Part shown: positions 17,991 to 27,332 of the stretch, piece after piece | How the letters are laid out: every line of letters begins with the position of its first letter | Numbering within the stretch: position 1 is the stretch's first letter | Source of the DNA: Bacteroidales bacterium | GTDB lineage: Bacteria > Bacteroidota > Bacteroidia > Bacteroidales > JAIOZK01 | Direction: 5' to 3' | Assembly (NCBI GenBank): GCA_021738625.1 | Contig: JAIPBS010000002.1 | Location: 62,001 to 126,000, forward strand | Length of the DNA stretch: 64,000 nt | The notes under the pieces: model-generated | Seen by the model: only the letters and a program-made list of their open reading frames with translations | Database searches by the model: none | Told to the model about the DNA's origin: nothing | Translations under genes and position numbers: made by a program

Positions 17991-18569
17991 ATGTTCAACC
18001 TAATTATTTTCGGCCCTCCCGGATCGGGTAAAGGCACACAATCCAAAAAGATCACGGAAAAGTATAATATCAAACATATCTCTACCGGGGATATTTTGAG
18101 GAATGAAGTAAAGCAGCAGACCGAACTGGGAATGAAAGCCCAGAAACTGATGGAAAAAGGAGAACTGGTACCTGACGAACTGCTCATTAAAATCTTGCAT
18201 TCGGTCATGGATAAAAACAAAGAAACTGCCGGTTTTATTTTTGACGGATTTCCGCGAACCCTTGTTCAGGCAAAAGAACTGGATAAACTGATGGAGCAAA
18301 TTGATGATAGCATCGACCTGGTGATTTCACTGGAAGTGCCTGATGATGAGGTGGTATCAAGGTTGCTCAAACGGGCCGAGATCGAAGGAAGAAAAGATGA
18401 CAACAGGATAACCATTGGAAATCGTTTAAATGTTTATAAAGAACAAACTTCTCCTTTGCTTGATTACTACGCGGAAGCAAATAAGCTTGAAAAGGTGGAC
18501 GGCGTTGGTACCGTTGATGAGATTTTCAATAGCATATGTAAGGTGATCGATAAATACCTGATGATTTAA
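17991..18569 (+). CDS. adk: Adenylate kinase (short form)
   Basis: Interconverts ATP+AMP and 2 ADP. 192 residues. The P-loop 'GPPGSGKGTQS' is at residues 8-18, 'ISTGDILRNEV' contacts AMP, 'GFIFDGFPRTLVQA' is the NMP-binding signature, and 'DDNRITIGNRLNVYKEQT' holds the LID Arg residues. The LID is the short, zinc-less type. The gene is monocistronic and divergent from the DUF4271/hemD operon. Confidence 0.97.
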   Translation: MFNLIIFGPPGSGKGTQSKKITEKYNIKHISTGDILRNEVKQQTELGMKAQKLMEKGELVPDELLIKILHSVMDKNKETAGFIFDGFPRTLVQAKELDKLMEQIDDSIDLVISLEVPDDEVVSRLLKRAEIEGRKDDNRITIGNRLNVYKEQTSPLLDYYAEANKLEKVDGVGTVDEIFNSICKVIDKYLMI

Positions 18570-18595
18570 GGTTTTTTGTTTGTGCCAGTGAGCGC

Positions 18596-19150
18596 CTAAG
18601 CGATCTCCCTGTATATTTTTTGCAGAATCTTCCCGCCTGTGTTCCGGCATGCGGTGTTTTCGTGTTTGATGCTGCGCTCGATAACGGCTGCCAGTTCGGG
18701 CTTGATTTCAGGTATGCTGCACGATACTTTGTAAAGAATGTCCATCGCATATACTTTATGCGCCACCTGCACCTTTCCGTTTTCAAGCAATTTAAAACAC
18801 ATATCCACCAAGATCCCCAGCTTGTCCTCGTCGAGCTTTTCAAGATTGCATTTTATCAGGTTAAGCATATTGCGCAATGCAGATGCATCATACAGATGTT
18901 GCATGCGTTGAAGAATATCCTCCAGAAAAAGTTCTGAGAGTTCAGGCATCTGTTCAAAAAACAAGAACACAACACGCGAAGCGCGCATGGGGTATTTGCC
19001 ATCTTCCGAAAAAGTAAGATCAATAAAATGGTTAATATAACCGGGATTTTCAAGTAGAAAACTCGTTGCCATATCGGCGGTATTCCTTGAAGTATCCGGT
19101 AACAATTCCTTGCAGTCCATTGGCTGTTCAGCTAGATTGCATGCCTGCAT
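18596..19150 (-). CDS. Helical-repeat hypothetical protein
   Basis: 184 residues, not recognised at family level. It is almost wholly alpha-helical with a pattern resembling HEAT/ARM repeats: 'SRVVFLFFEQMPELSELFL', 'LRNMLNLIKCNLEKLDEDK' and 'VAHKVYAMDILYKVSCSIPE' look like consecutive helix pairs. There is no signal peptide or membrane segment. It is convergent with adk and 39 bases downstream of the acetate-CoA ligase gene on the same strand, so it may share that transcript. Function unknown. Confidence 0.6.
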   Translation of the reverse strand: MQACNLAEQPMDCKELLPDTSRNTADMATSFLLENPGYINHFIDLTFSEDGKYPMRASRVVFLFFEQMPELSELFLEDILQRMQHLYDASALRNMLNLIKCNLEKLDEDKLGILVDMCFKLLENGKVQVAHKVYAMDILYKVSCSIPEIKPELAAVIERSIKHENTACRNTGGKILQKIYREIA

Positions 19151-19189
19151 ATGTTAACAATTCCTGCAAAACGAAAGCTAATCGTTGTT

Positions 19190-21874
19190 TTAATCCAGTT
19201 CCTTTGATACGTCCACAGTGCCATCGGGGTTGAAGTTGACCCTGAATCCAAGCTTTTTAAATACATTCACCATGGGTTTGTTATCGGTGGTGGTCTGGGC
19301 GATGATCCTGTTCAGGTTCCAGGTATTAGCAATTTCCAGGCAATAGCTGGTTAGAATGGTTCCCAGATCTTTTTGCTGCCACTGATCGGCGATCAGCACC
19401 GCATATTCCACGGTTTCATGGTCGGGGTCGGCGATCAGCCTACCCACGCCGATTAAACGTTTTCGGCCTTCATACTGAATTTCCGCCACAATGGCGATCT
19501 CTCTCGAATAGTCTATAAAACAAAACTGGGTGGCTATTTCATGCGAATCATAATGAAAATTATACCTGAACCTGCTGTATATCGATTCTTTGGAACAACT
19601 GCTGAGCAATTCCAGCCAGAGCGGTTCATCTTCAGGTTTTATGGGCCTGAGGATGATGGGGGTACCATCGCTCAATTCGCTTTCCTTAACATATTTTTCG
19701 GGATAAGGATGTATGATAAGATGGCTGTACTCAGGCAATTCTTGATCTATTAGGTCCTGGTCAGTTACAATGCGGGCGTCCAGGGCAATGGCGTCTGTTT
19801 TTGTAACGATGATTGGATTGATATCCAGTTCTTCGATCTCTGGATAATCCGCTGCCAGATACGACATTCTGATCATCACTTCAACAATCTTATCAATGTT
19901 TTTGGGTTCGCTTCCCCTGAAACCTTTCAGCAAAGGATATATTTTCAGTGACTCAAGCATGTGGCGTGCCAGTCTTTCATTCAAAGGAGGAAATCCCAGG
20001 GTGGTATCCTGGAATAGTTCTGCCTCTGTTCCGCCCATACCTACCAGTAGTGTGGTTCCGAACACCGGATCTTTTTTGATGCCAAGGATCAGTTCCACGG
20101 CATCCCGTGTATCGATCATCGGCTGAATGGTTACCCCTTCCAGTTTGGTATCAGGGTTTTTTTCTGCAATATTCGACATCATGGTTTTGTAAGTCGCCTT
20201 TACCATATCGTCATTTGCCAGGTTAAGGGCCACTCCGCCAACATCGCTCTTATGTGTTATGTCTGCAGAAAGGATTTTCATCACAACCGGATAGCCGATT
20301 TCATTAGCTACCTTCACTGCTTCCTTTTCATTTGTGGCGACCACGGGTGAGGTTGTTTTTATTCCATATCCTTTTAGCAATGCCTTGGAATCATCCTCTG
20401 ATAATATCTTTTCCTTTGAAAAGATATCCTTGACAAACTTTTCACGCAGTTGCTTTCTGTCGTAAGTAAAGGAGAGGGGAATATCCTGCGGGGTTTCAAA
20501 CAGAGCGTCCAGGTTGCGGGCATAGCGCACCAAGGTCATAAAAGCCCGGATAGCCTGTTCTGGCGTTTGATAAACGGCAATACCGGAATTGTTGAAAATC
20601 CCGATGCCATCGTTCATGCTTTTTCCGCCCAACCAGGCAGCCATAATAGGCTTGGTGGTGTTTTCAGAAAGATGCGCGATTTCTTCGGCTGTTCTGGTGG
20701 GATCGGTCATCGCCTGGGGTGTGAGGATAACAAGTACGGCATCAACACCCTGATCTTCCAAAACGATTTTGGTTGCGTTCGCAAAACGTTCAGGTGTGGC
20801 GTCTCCGAGGACGTCCACCGGGTTTCCGTGCGACCAGAAGGGAGGTAGCAGATCGTTCAACCTCTGAATGGTTTCATCCGACAGCTTACAAAGTTTCCCT
20901 TCATTCTGAAGCAGGGTGTCCGTAGCCATTACTCCCGGACCGCCTGCATTGGTGACGATGGCCAGTTTGGAACCTTTTGGAATACGTTTTCTTCCGATCA
21001 GATCGGTAAAGTCAAAAATATCGCCAATGTCATAAACCCGGGCAATACCTGCTCTTCTGAAAACGGCGTTGTAAATACTGTCTTCCGAGGCCATGGCGCC
21101 GGTATGGGATGCAGCTGCTTTTGCTGATTCGGGAAAGCGGCCTGCTTTATAAACAATAATGGGTTTTTTACGCGCAAAGGCACGGGCCGCCGTCATAAAC
21201 GAGCGGGCCTGTGAAATTGATTCAACATACAACACAATAGATTTGGTATTGGGATCCTGCCCGAAATAGTCGATCAGGTCTCCGAAGTTCACATCCATGC
21301 TGTTGCCTATGGAAACGAAATAACTAAACCCCAGGTTTTCCTCAAGCGCCCAATCGAGTACCGAGGTACACAAAGCCCCTGATTGCGAGATAAAGGCCAC
21401 ATGGCCTTGCTTGGGCATGCTGGCTGCGAAACTTACGTTCATATGCTGGCCGGGTATGATCACACCCAGGCAATTCGGGCCGATCACGCGCATGTCGGGA
21501 TATTTTTCTTTTTCGGCTTTCACCCGGTCTTCAAGGGCTTTACCCTCCGGGCCGATTTCTTTAAATCCGGCCGACATGATAATCACGCCGTTGATACCGG
21601 CTTCGCCACATTCCCTGATGATCTGGGGCACCTGTTGTGCGCCGGTCGTGATTACGGCCAGATCGGGCGTTTTGGGCAAACTGGCTACATTGGGAAAACA
21701 TTGTATGCCCAAAACAGCCTCATGTTTCGGGTTAACCGGATAAACCACACCCTTAAAACCTCCACCCACCAGGTTGCTGAGGGTAATTCCCCCAACACTT
21801 TTAGGATCGTTTTTTACACCGATCAATGCGATACGCTGTGGTCTGAATATACTGCCGAGTTTACGGATTCCCAT
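19190..21874 (-). CDS. ADP-forming acetate-CoA ligase (alpha-beta fusion) with C-terminal GNAT domain
   Basis: 894-residue multidomain protein. In order: CoA-binding Rossmann domain (residues 8-135), succinyl-CoA ligase-like domains (about 150-460) with the phospho-His candidate His257 in 'SHTGAMASED', ATP-grasp beta subunit (about 480-700; 'GYPVVMKILSADITHKSDVG'), and a GNAT acetyltransferase (about 730-894) with 'LIADQWQQKDLGTIL'. The ligase half interconverts acyl-CoA+ADP+Pi and acid+ATP, while GNAT fusions of the Pat/PatZ type acetylate lysines, for example on Acs. Because His257 is present, catalysis is plausible rather than a purely regulatory pseudo-ligase. Acs lies 2.2 kb away. Confidence 0.88.
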   Translation of the reverse strand: MGIRKLGSIFRPQRIALIGVKNDPKSVGGITLSNLVGGGFKGVVYPVNPKHEAVLGIQCFPNVASLPKTPDLAVITTGAQQVPQIIRECGEAGINGVIIMSAGFKEIGPEGKALEDRVKAEKEKYPDMRVIGPNCLGVIIPGQHMNVSFAASMPKQGHVAFISQSGALCTSVLDWALEENLGFSYFVSIGNSMDVNFGDLIDYFGQDPNTKSIVLYVESISQARSFMTAARAFARKKPIIVYKAGRFPESAKAAASHTGAMASEDSIYNAVFRRAGIARVYDIGDIFDFTDLIGRKRIPKGSKLAIVTNAGGPGVMATDTLLQNEGKLCKLSDETIQRLNDLLPPFWSHGNPVDVLGDATPERFANATKIVLEDQGVDAVLVILTPQAMTDPTRTAEEIAHLSENTTKPIMAAWLGGKSMNDGIGIFNNSGIAVYQTPEQAIRAFMTLVRYARNLDALFETPQDIPLSFTYDRKQLREKFVKDIFSKEKILSEDDSKALLKGYGIKTTSPVVATNEKEAVKVANEIGYPVVMKILSADITHKSDVGGVALNLANDDMVKATYKTMMSNIAEKNPDTKLEGVTIQPMIDTRDAVELILGIKKDPVFGTTLLVGMGGTEAELFQDTTLGFPPLNERLARHMLESLKIYPLLKGFRGSEPKNIDKIVEVMIRMSYLAADYPEIEELDINPIIVTKTDAIALDARIVTDQDLIDQELPEYSHLIIHPYPEKYVKESELSDGTPIILRPIKPEDEPLWLELLSSCSKESIYSRFRYNFHYDSHEIATQFCFIDYSREIAIVAEIQYEGRKRLIGVGRLIADPDHETVEYAVLIADQWQQKDLGTILTSYCLEIANTWNLNRIIAQTTTDNKPMVNVFKKLGFRVNFNPDGTVDVSKELD

Positions 21875-22008
21875 CGTATGTAACTTTTAGGTTAAATGAT
21901 AATCGCTTTATGAATGCCCCTGTTAACTTTTTCACAAATTTACTAAACATTAAACACATGGTTTTGGTTTGTATAAAAAATAATATTGGGCTTGCATTTG
22001 ATTTCATA

Positions 22009-22043
22009 AAAAAAGCCGCCCCCTAAAAAAGAGGCAGCTTTTT
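22009..22043 (-). terminator. Rho-independent terminator of the OFA transporter gene
   Basis: Inverted repeat AAAAAGC-C-GCC / GGC-A-GCTTTTT with one mismatch, ending in a T run on the minus strand. It lies 27 bases downstream of the transporter stop. Confidence 0.75.
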
Positions 22044-22069
22044 AATGTTTTCGCCAGTACGTATATATG

Positions 22070-23593
22070 TTAGGTTTTGATTGCTGGTTTGACCATAGCC
22101 GTGAGCAGTGTACCCACGAGCACAGCAATACCTGTTATGGTGAATGCAAGTGCAAAATTTCCCACATCTCCGAGAGCACCGCCCAAAATGGGTCCGATGA
22201 TACCGCCAACACCGTAAGCAAGGAAAACAAAGGGATAGTTTTGTCCCACGTTTTTTGCACCGAAGGTATCAGCTGTGATGGTTGGGAACAATGCAAAATT
22301 ACCGCCGAAGTTGAATCCGATCAGGGTTGCACCCACGTATAGTAATATGGGGTCACCTGCCATAAAAGTAAACAGAATTACCACGATACCCTGTGTGAGC
22401 GTCATCAGGAGGATGGAGTTTTTACGCCCGAGCTTATCACTGATCATACCCCAGAGGATGCGTCCCAAACCGTTGGCCAGGCTGAAGAAAACGGCCATGG
22501 CCGTGCCTGCTATGGCGCTGGCCTGGATAGCTGTTAAACCGCCGTCCTGCAAAGCTTCAATGGGATAAAGTTTCATCAGTCCGATCGACATCAGGCCGGC
22601 GCCGGCACTGAAAACAAAGGTGAGGAAGATCAGGTAAAATTGCGGGGTGCGTAGCATCTCACCTGCTGTGAAATCAACCGTGCCGGTTGCTTTTTTCTGA
22701 TCGTCTTTCACCTCAGGAGGTACATAACCTTTGGGTTTCCATCCTTCCGGTGGAAAGATCATCCACATGCCGCCTATGATCACCATCACGGCAAAGGCCA
22801 CACCGTAGATCATGAAGGTGCTTGAAAGGCCGAGGTTGGCGATAAGATGGCCCCAGGAGCCGGCGATCTTGATCCAGGCCAAAGCGCCAAAACCAAAACC
22901 TGCTACCGCCAGTCCGGTGATCATGCCTTTTTTATCGGGAAACCAGCGCATCCCAACAGCGATGGGTACCACATAGGCAAAACCGATGCCGGCTCCACCA
23001 ATGATGCCAATGAAAACAGCATAAACCCAGAAATGCGTTCCACCAATGATGCCCGCCAGGAAATAACCCAGACCGAGCACAAGCCCCCCGATTATTGAGA
23101 GCTTTTTCGGTCCCCAGCTCTTAAGCTTCTTGCCTGCAAATACCATTACAATAGCAAAAAAGGCAAGGCCCAATGCGAATATGATCTGTGTTTGGGTTTT
23201 GCTAAAACTAAAGTTCAGCTGGTTCAACTTTTCTTCAGGCACATAAACTCTGATGATTTTGTTCATGCTTTGCAGCTCGTTTTCCTTCTCGGCTTTGAGG
23301 TTGGCAATTTCTTTTTCATCGTCGGTTGCCTTGATTTCCGCTTCCAGGGCCGTCAGCTTAGTTCTATGGTCTTTCAGGTCGGCATTCATCTTAGCGAACT
23401 CGGCTTCATCCAGGTCGAGTTCGGGCGCCGACTTCATTTTGGTGTCGCCATATACATCCACAACCTGTTTTGGTGAATCGGCTGTTAGCCCGGGCGTGAA
23501 AACCGACCAGGCATAAATGGCGCCGAGTGCCAACTGGATCAGGATCGCTCCCAAAACAACCAGTCCCCGGTTCATTACTTTTTTGTTTTCCAT
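22070..23593 (-). CDS. OFA family MFS transporter with large coiled-coil loop 1
   Basis: 507-residue major facilitator of the oxalate/formate antiporter (OFA) type. TM1 has 'LGAIYAWSVFTPGL'. TM4-6 include 'IGGAGIGFAYVVPIAVGMRW' followed by 'PDKKGMITGLAVAGFGFGA', and the C-terminal half has 'NGLGRILWGMISDKLGRKNS'. Unlike ordinary OFA proteins (about 400-430 residues), residues 37-125 between TM1 and TM2 form a charged heptad-rich insertion facing outside. Its position between two acetyl-CoA synthetases suggests transport of a short carboxylate, but the substrate is not shown. Confidence 0.85.
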   Translation of the reverse strand: MENKKVMNRGLVVLGAILIQLALGAIYAWSVFTPGLTADSPKQVVDVYGDTKMKSAPELDLDEAEFAKMNADLKDHRTKLTALEAEIKATDDEKEIANLKAEKENELQSMNKIIRVYVPEEKLNQLNFSFSKTQTQIIFALGLAFFAIVMVFAGKKLKSWGPKKLSIIGGLVLGLGYFLAGIIGGTHFWVYAVFIGIIGGAGIGFAYVVPIAVGMRWFPDKKGMITGLAVAGFGFGALAWIKIAGSWGHLIANLGLSSTFMIYGVAFAVMVIIGGMWMIFPPEGWKPKGYVPPEVKDDQKKATGTVDFTAGEMLRTPQFYLIFLTFVFSAGAGLMSIGLMKLYPIEALQDGGLTAIQASAIAGTAMAVFFSLANGLGRILWGMISDKLGRKNSILLMTLTQGIVVILFTFMAGDPILLYVGATLIGFNFGGNFALFPTITADTFGAKNVGQNYPFVFLAYGVGGIIGPILGGALGDVGNFALAFTITGIAVLVGTLLTAMVKPAIKT

Positions 23594-23637
23594 AATTGTA
23601 TGTTTTGATTTTGATGTAAGAATTTGGTAATCAGTAG

Positions 23638-24045
23638 TTAGTATTTAGAATTTAACTGTCGTGTGGTTTTCTTTTATTTTTCTCACGTAAGATTCCAGCA
23701 TTTTGCCTATTTCATTGGCTTCTTCCAGGTTTTGGTCTGAGTCAAGATAGCAGAGGTCCCGGGCCAGTATCAGGTAATATCTCACTTCTTCCAGTGATGC
23801 CTGTGCAATGTTATAGAAACGTATTTTATCCTTAACCCCTGTTCTCTTAAAACCTTCTGAAATATTTGCAGGAACTGAAATAGCAGCCCTCCTTAGTTGT
23901 GATGTTAATCCAAATAACTCTTCTTTAGGAAATTTGGCTGAAATTTGGTAGATACCCAAAACACAATCATGTGATTTTTGCCAAACTTCCAGATCAAGAA
24001 AGCTTTTGGAAGACATTATTCTAAATTCTAAATTCTAAATACTAA
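23638..24045 (-). mobile_element. IVS-like four-helix-bundle cassette with 17-bp terminal inverted repeats
   Basis: The small gene at 23645-24016 is bounded by a perfect 17-base inverted repeat: TTAGTATTTAGAATTTA at 23638-23654 and its complement at 24029-24045. The left copy overlaps the end of the gene. The right copy lies in four tandem 7-base units (ATTCTAA-like, 24018-24045). The layout resembles 23S rRNA intervening sequences, which carry the same protein family between inverted repeats, but here the cassette sits between two metabolic genes. No transposase is present. Confidence 0.5.
23645..24016 (-). CDS. Four-helix-bundle protein (S23/IVS-encoded family)
   Basis: 123 residues matching the 23S rRNA intervening-sequence protein family: 'FLDLEVWQKSHDCVLGIY', 'LTSQLRRAAISVPANISEGF', and 'QASLEEVRYYLILARDLCYL' are diagnostic. 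These proteins form four-helix bundles that assemble into pentamers with a basic pore; their function is unknown. It starts at the ATG at 24016. The base composition is AT-richer than the neighbours. The flanking inverted repeats are described in the cassette entry. Confidence 0.9.
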   Translation of the reverse strand: MSSKSFLDLEVWQKSHDCVLGIYQISAKFPKEELFGLTSQLRRAAISVPANISEGFKRTGVKDKIRFYNIAQASLEEVRYYLILARDLCYLDSDQNLEEANEIGKMLESYVRKIKENHTTVKF

Positions 24046-24057
24046 TTTCTTAACAAT

Positions 24058-24094
24058 CAAGGCACCCCGGATCATTACTATCCCAGGTGCCTTG
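24058..24094 (-). terminator. Stem-loop downstream of acs
   Basis: Perfect 9-bp inverted repeat CAAGGCACC / GGTGCCTTG with a 19-base loop, 23 bases after the acs stop on the minus strand. There is no clean T run after it on that strand, so it may be a weak terminator or an RNA 3'-end stabiliser. Confidence 0.5.
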
Positions 24095-24117
24095 CGTTTA
24101 TTTTACGATTAAGTGAT

Positions 24118-26031
24118 TTAGCGTTTCACTTCTACCTTGGCGCCTGAGATGATCTGATCAACAACGCCCGGGTCGAGCAGGGTGGAGGTATCGCCCAGGT
24201 TGGTGGCGTCGCCCTCACCGATCTTGCGCAGGATACGGCGCATGATCTTACCTGAACGTGTTTTCGGCAATCCGCTTACGATCTGGATCAGATCGGGCTT
24301 GGCGATGGGCCCGATCACCTTGGTCACCGTATTGCGGATGTCTTTTTCGATGGTTTGTGCTTCGGTATCCGACAATTCTTCACAGGTTACATAGGCATAA
24401 ATACCCTGTCCCTTGATCTCATGCGGATATCCGACCACAGCGCTTTCGTTTACCTTGGGATGTTGGTTGATGGCGTCTTCCACTTCGGCAGTCCCGATGC
24501 GGTGTCCCGAAACGTTGATCACGTCATCCACGCGACCCATGATGCGGTAATAACCTTCCTCGTCGCGTTTGGCTCCATCACCGGTGAAATACAGGTTTTT
24601 GTATGTTGAGAAGTAAGTAAGACGACATCTTTCATGATCTCCGTAAGTGGAGCGGATCATACCCGGCCAGGGGAATTTGATGCACAGGTTACCTTCAACT
24701 CCGTTGCCTTTTAGCTCGTTTCCTTCATTGTCGACCAGAATAGGTTGCACGCCAGGCAATGGCAAGGTGGCATAGGAAGGTTTGGTGGGAGTGATCCCTG
24801 CCAGTGGGCTAATCATAATACCGCCGGTTTCGGTTTGCCACCAGGTATCCACGATGGGGCATTTGCCTTTCCCAACCACGTCGTGATACCACCTCCAGGC
24901 TTCTTCATTGATCGGTTCGCCAACCGTGCCAAGCACCCTGAGGCTGCTCAGGTTATGTTTGGTAACAAATTCGTTGCCCTGTGCGATCAACGCACGAATG
25001 GCAGTGGGGGCCGTATAAAACTGATTTACCTGGTATTTGTCTACAACTTCCCAGAACCTGCCTGCATCCGGCCAGGTAGGAACACCTTCAAACATGATGG
25101 AGGTGGCTCCGGCCAGCAGTGGCCCGTAAACGATGTATGAGTGTCCTGTTACCCAGCCGATATCGGCAGTGCACCAGTAAATGTCATCATCGTTGTACTG
25201 AAATACATTTTTAAATGTATATTCGGCAAAAACCATGTAACCGGCTGTTGAGTGCTGTACGCCTTTTGGCTTGCCTGTTGAGCCGGATGTGTAAAGGATG
25301 AAAAGGGTGTCTTCCGAATCCATTTCTTCGGGTGCGCATTCGCTGTCCACACCTGAAATGAAGTCATCCCACCAAATATCTCTTCCATCTTTCATAGTAA
25401 CCTTATCACCGGTTCTTTTCAGAACGACCGAAGTTTCAACGCTGGGACAGCTCTCAAGAGCTTCATCAACAATCTGTTTTAGGTTGATGTTTTTTGTGCC
25501 GCGATATGCTCCGTCGGAAGTGATCACCATTTTACAGGTTGAGTCGTTGATGCGGTCGGCCAGTGAACTGGCTGAGAAACCGGCAAACACGATGGAGTGA
25601 ATGGCGCCGATGCGGGCACATGCCAGCATGGAAATGGCCAGTTCAGGAACCATGGGAAGGTAAATTGCCACCCGGTCGCCTTTTTCGATACCTGCCTTTT
25701 TCAAGGCATTGGCAAATATGTTCACTTTTTCAAACAGTTCGCCATATGTCAATTCTATATTGTCAGCTTTAGGATCGTTCGGCTCCCAGATAATTGCGGT
25801 CTGATCCTTCTTCGCCTTCATGTTTCTTTCAAAGATGTTTTCCGTAATGTTCAACTTTCCGTTAACAAACCAGTTTACATCCGGATCTTTGAAGTTCCAG
25901 TCGAGGACATTGTCCCATTTCTTACGCCAGATGTAGTCTTCTGCAATTTCGGCCCAAAAGCCTTCCGGATCCTTTACACTCTTGCTGTATGCTTCGAGGT
26001 ATTCGACCAGGCTGTTGATTTTTTTTGTCAT
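24118..26031 (-). CDS. acs: Acetyl-CoA synthetase (AMP-forming)
   Basis: Converts acetate, ATP and CoA to acetyl-CoA, AMP and PPi. 637 residues, near the usual 650. The adenylation signature is 'LYTSGSTGKPKGVQH', 'VDTWWQTETGG' is motif A5 contacting acetate and AMP, 'DDVINVSGHRIGTAEVE' is the hinge, and 'PKTRSGKIMRRILRKI' carries the catalytic Lys that GNAT enzymes acetylate in other bacteria. The GNAT-bearing protein at 19190-21874 is a possible regulator. It is divergent from the 3-hydroxyacyl-CoA dehydrogenase gene. Confidence 0.96.
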   Translation of the reverse strand: MTKKINSLVEYLEAYSKSVKDPEGFWAEIAEDYIWRKKWDNVLDWNFKDPDVNWFVNGKLNITENIFERNMKAKKDQTAIIWEPNDPKADNIELTYGELFEKVNIFANALKKAGIEKGDRVAIYLPMVPELAISMLACARIGAIHSIVFAGFSASSLADRINDSTCKMVITSDGAYRGTKNINLKQIVDEALESCPSVETSVVLKRTGDKVTMKDGRDIWWDDFISGVDSECAPEEMDSEDTLFILYTSGSTGKPKGVQHSTAGYMVFAEYTFKNVFQYNDDDIYWCTADIGWVTGHSYIVYGPLLAGATSIMFEGVPTWPDAGRFWEVVDKYQVNQFYTAPTAIRALIAQGNEFVTKHNLSSLRVLGTVGEPINEEAWRWYHDVVGKGKCPIVDTWWQTETGGIMISPLAGITPTKPSYATLPLPGVQPILVDNEGNELKGNGVEGNLCIKFPWPGMIRSTYGDHERCRLTYFSTYKNLYFTGDGAKRDEEGYYRIMGRVDDVINVSGHRIGTAEVEDAINQHPKVNESAVVGYPHEIKGQGIYAYVTCEELSDTEAQTIEKDIRNTVTKVIGPIAKPDLIQIVSGLPKTRSGKIMRRILRKIGEGDATNLGDTSTLLDPGVVDQIISGAKVEVKR

Positions 26032-26256
26032 AGTGTTTAACGTTTAATAATTTGGTTAATTAATATTTATAAGTTACTTCATTTCAGAATATTGCAATTG
26101 TTAAATTTTTAACAACTCAGTCTAAAAAATATATGCTTTTTCTGTTTTACTTGCCGGTAAAATTCTTTGCAGGCCAAAGATAAAATTTTTTTCAATTGGC
26201 GGGATTTGAGGCTTGTATTTAGAACAATTACAAATATTAAGCTTGTCTAAAATGAG

Positions 26257-26264
26257 TAACTTTG
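26257..26264 (+). promoter_or_regulatory. Possible -7 box (TAACTTTG) upstream of the dehydrogenase-ackA pair
   Basis: Matches TAnnTTTG, 59 bases before the ATG at 26324 in the 292-base divergent intergenic region with acs. No convincing -33 element. Confidence 0.35.
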
Positions 26265-26323
26265 AAACTTATCAGATGTGTTTTTGATGATGAGTATAAA
26301 TACCTGATTAAAATATTTTTAAG

Positions 26324-27298
26324 ATGAAAAAGGAAAAGTTGGAGGATTACAGTTTAAGCAAGAACAGCAAAAAGAAGCAACAGCCCTTTAAGCTGGGCAT
26401 TGTCGGATGCGGTTCAATGGGACAGGAAATAGCCATCACCGCGAGCCAGCACGGGATAGATGTCGTATTTATAGATATTACGGATGAACGAATTGAGGGC
26501 ATCATGCGTTCCATCAACGAACAACTGGATGCCATGATCCGTCATTGGGGCATGACGGAGGGTGATAAGAAAGCCGTTCTGTCGAGGATAAAAGGATACC
26601 TGGGCTATGAAGTCCTGCGAGAATGCCGCCTGGTGATCGAGGCAGTGAATACGAAAAAACCTGTTAACAGCCTTGAGTTGCGCCGTAATATTTTCAAAAA
26701 GATCGAGGCTGCGGTGTGCAACAATACGGTCATCGCATCGAACGCTTCCACCAAGGTGATCGATGATTTGTCGGTTTCCCTCGAAAAACCTGAAAGAGCA
26801 ATCGGGTTGCACTTTCTGTCGCCTGCTTACGATGTGAAGATCGTGGAGGTGAACAAAAGCTGGAAAACATCCGAAGAAGCCTATGAGCAAACCCTGAAAT
26901 TCGCAAAAATGATCGACAAGCAGCCGATCAATGTAAACGGCACACCCGGCAACATCAGCACACGCCTGATCATTCCCCTGATCAACGAGGCCTGCCAGAT
27001 GCTTATGGAAGGCGTGAGCACCATAGAGGAGATCGATGTCTGTATGAAGCTGGGGTATGGCTTGCAACACGGGCCTTTTGCAATGGCCGACAAGATCGGG
27101 ATTGACAAGCTTATGCGATGGATGGAAGGACTGTACCTTGAATACGGAGATGTGAAGTACAAAGCTTCACCTATCATCAAGCGACTTGTTCGGGCCGGAT
27201 TGTTCGGACAGCGCGTGGGCGAGGGCTTCTATTGCTATGAGAACGGGCAAAGGACCGAAAAAGAAGGCAGCATTTACAATCTCGGCAGAATGAAATAA
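26324..27298 (+). CDS. 3-hydroxyacyl-CoA dehydrogenase (3-hydroxybutyryl-CoA type)
   Basis: 324-residue NAD(P)-dependent dehydrogenase. The N-terminal Rossmann fold has 'GIVGCGSMGQEIA' (GxGxxG, residues 28-33) after an unusual 22-residue Lys-rich leader. The catalytic His163 is in 'RAIGLHFLSPAYDVKIVEV', with 'SNAST' before it. The C-terminal dimerisation domain contains 'NISTRLIIPLINEACQMLM' and 'MKLGYGLQHGPFAMADKIG'. It likely oxidises or reduces 3-hydroxybutyryl-CoA in a butyrate or amino-acid fermentation route. Acetate kinase follows 34 bases later on the same strand. No thiolase or crotonase is nearby. Confidence 0.85.
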   Translation: MKKEKLEDYSLSKNSKKKQQPFKLGIVGCGSMGQEIAITASQHGIDVVFIDITDERIEGIMRSINEQLDAMIRHWGMTEGDKKAVLSRIKGYLGYEVLRECRLVIEAVNTKKPVNSLELRRNIFKKIEAAVCNNTVIASNASTKVIDDLSVSLEKPERAIGLHFLSPAYDVKIVEVNKSWKTSEEAYEQTLKFAKMIDKQPINVNGTPGNISTRLIIPLINEACQMLMEGVSTIEEIDVCMKLGYGLQHGPFAMADKIGIDKLMRWMEGLYLEYGDVKYKASPIIKRLVRAGLFGQRVGEGFYCYENGQRTEKEGSIYNLGRMK

Positions 27299-27332
27299 TT
27301 GAATTAAATCAAACCAGCGAAAAAAATCAGAT

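Noticed and set aside
24058-24094. Riboswitch or small RNA at the acs 3' end
   Set aside because: Only a single 9-bp stem-loop; no known riboswitch pattern.
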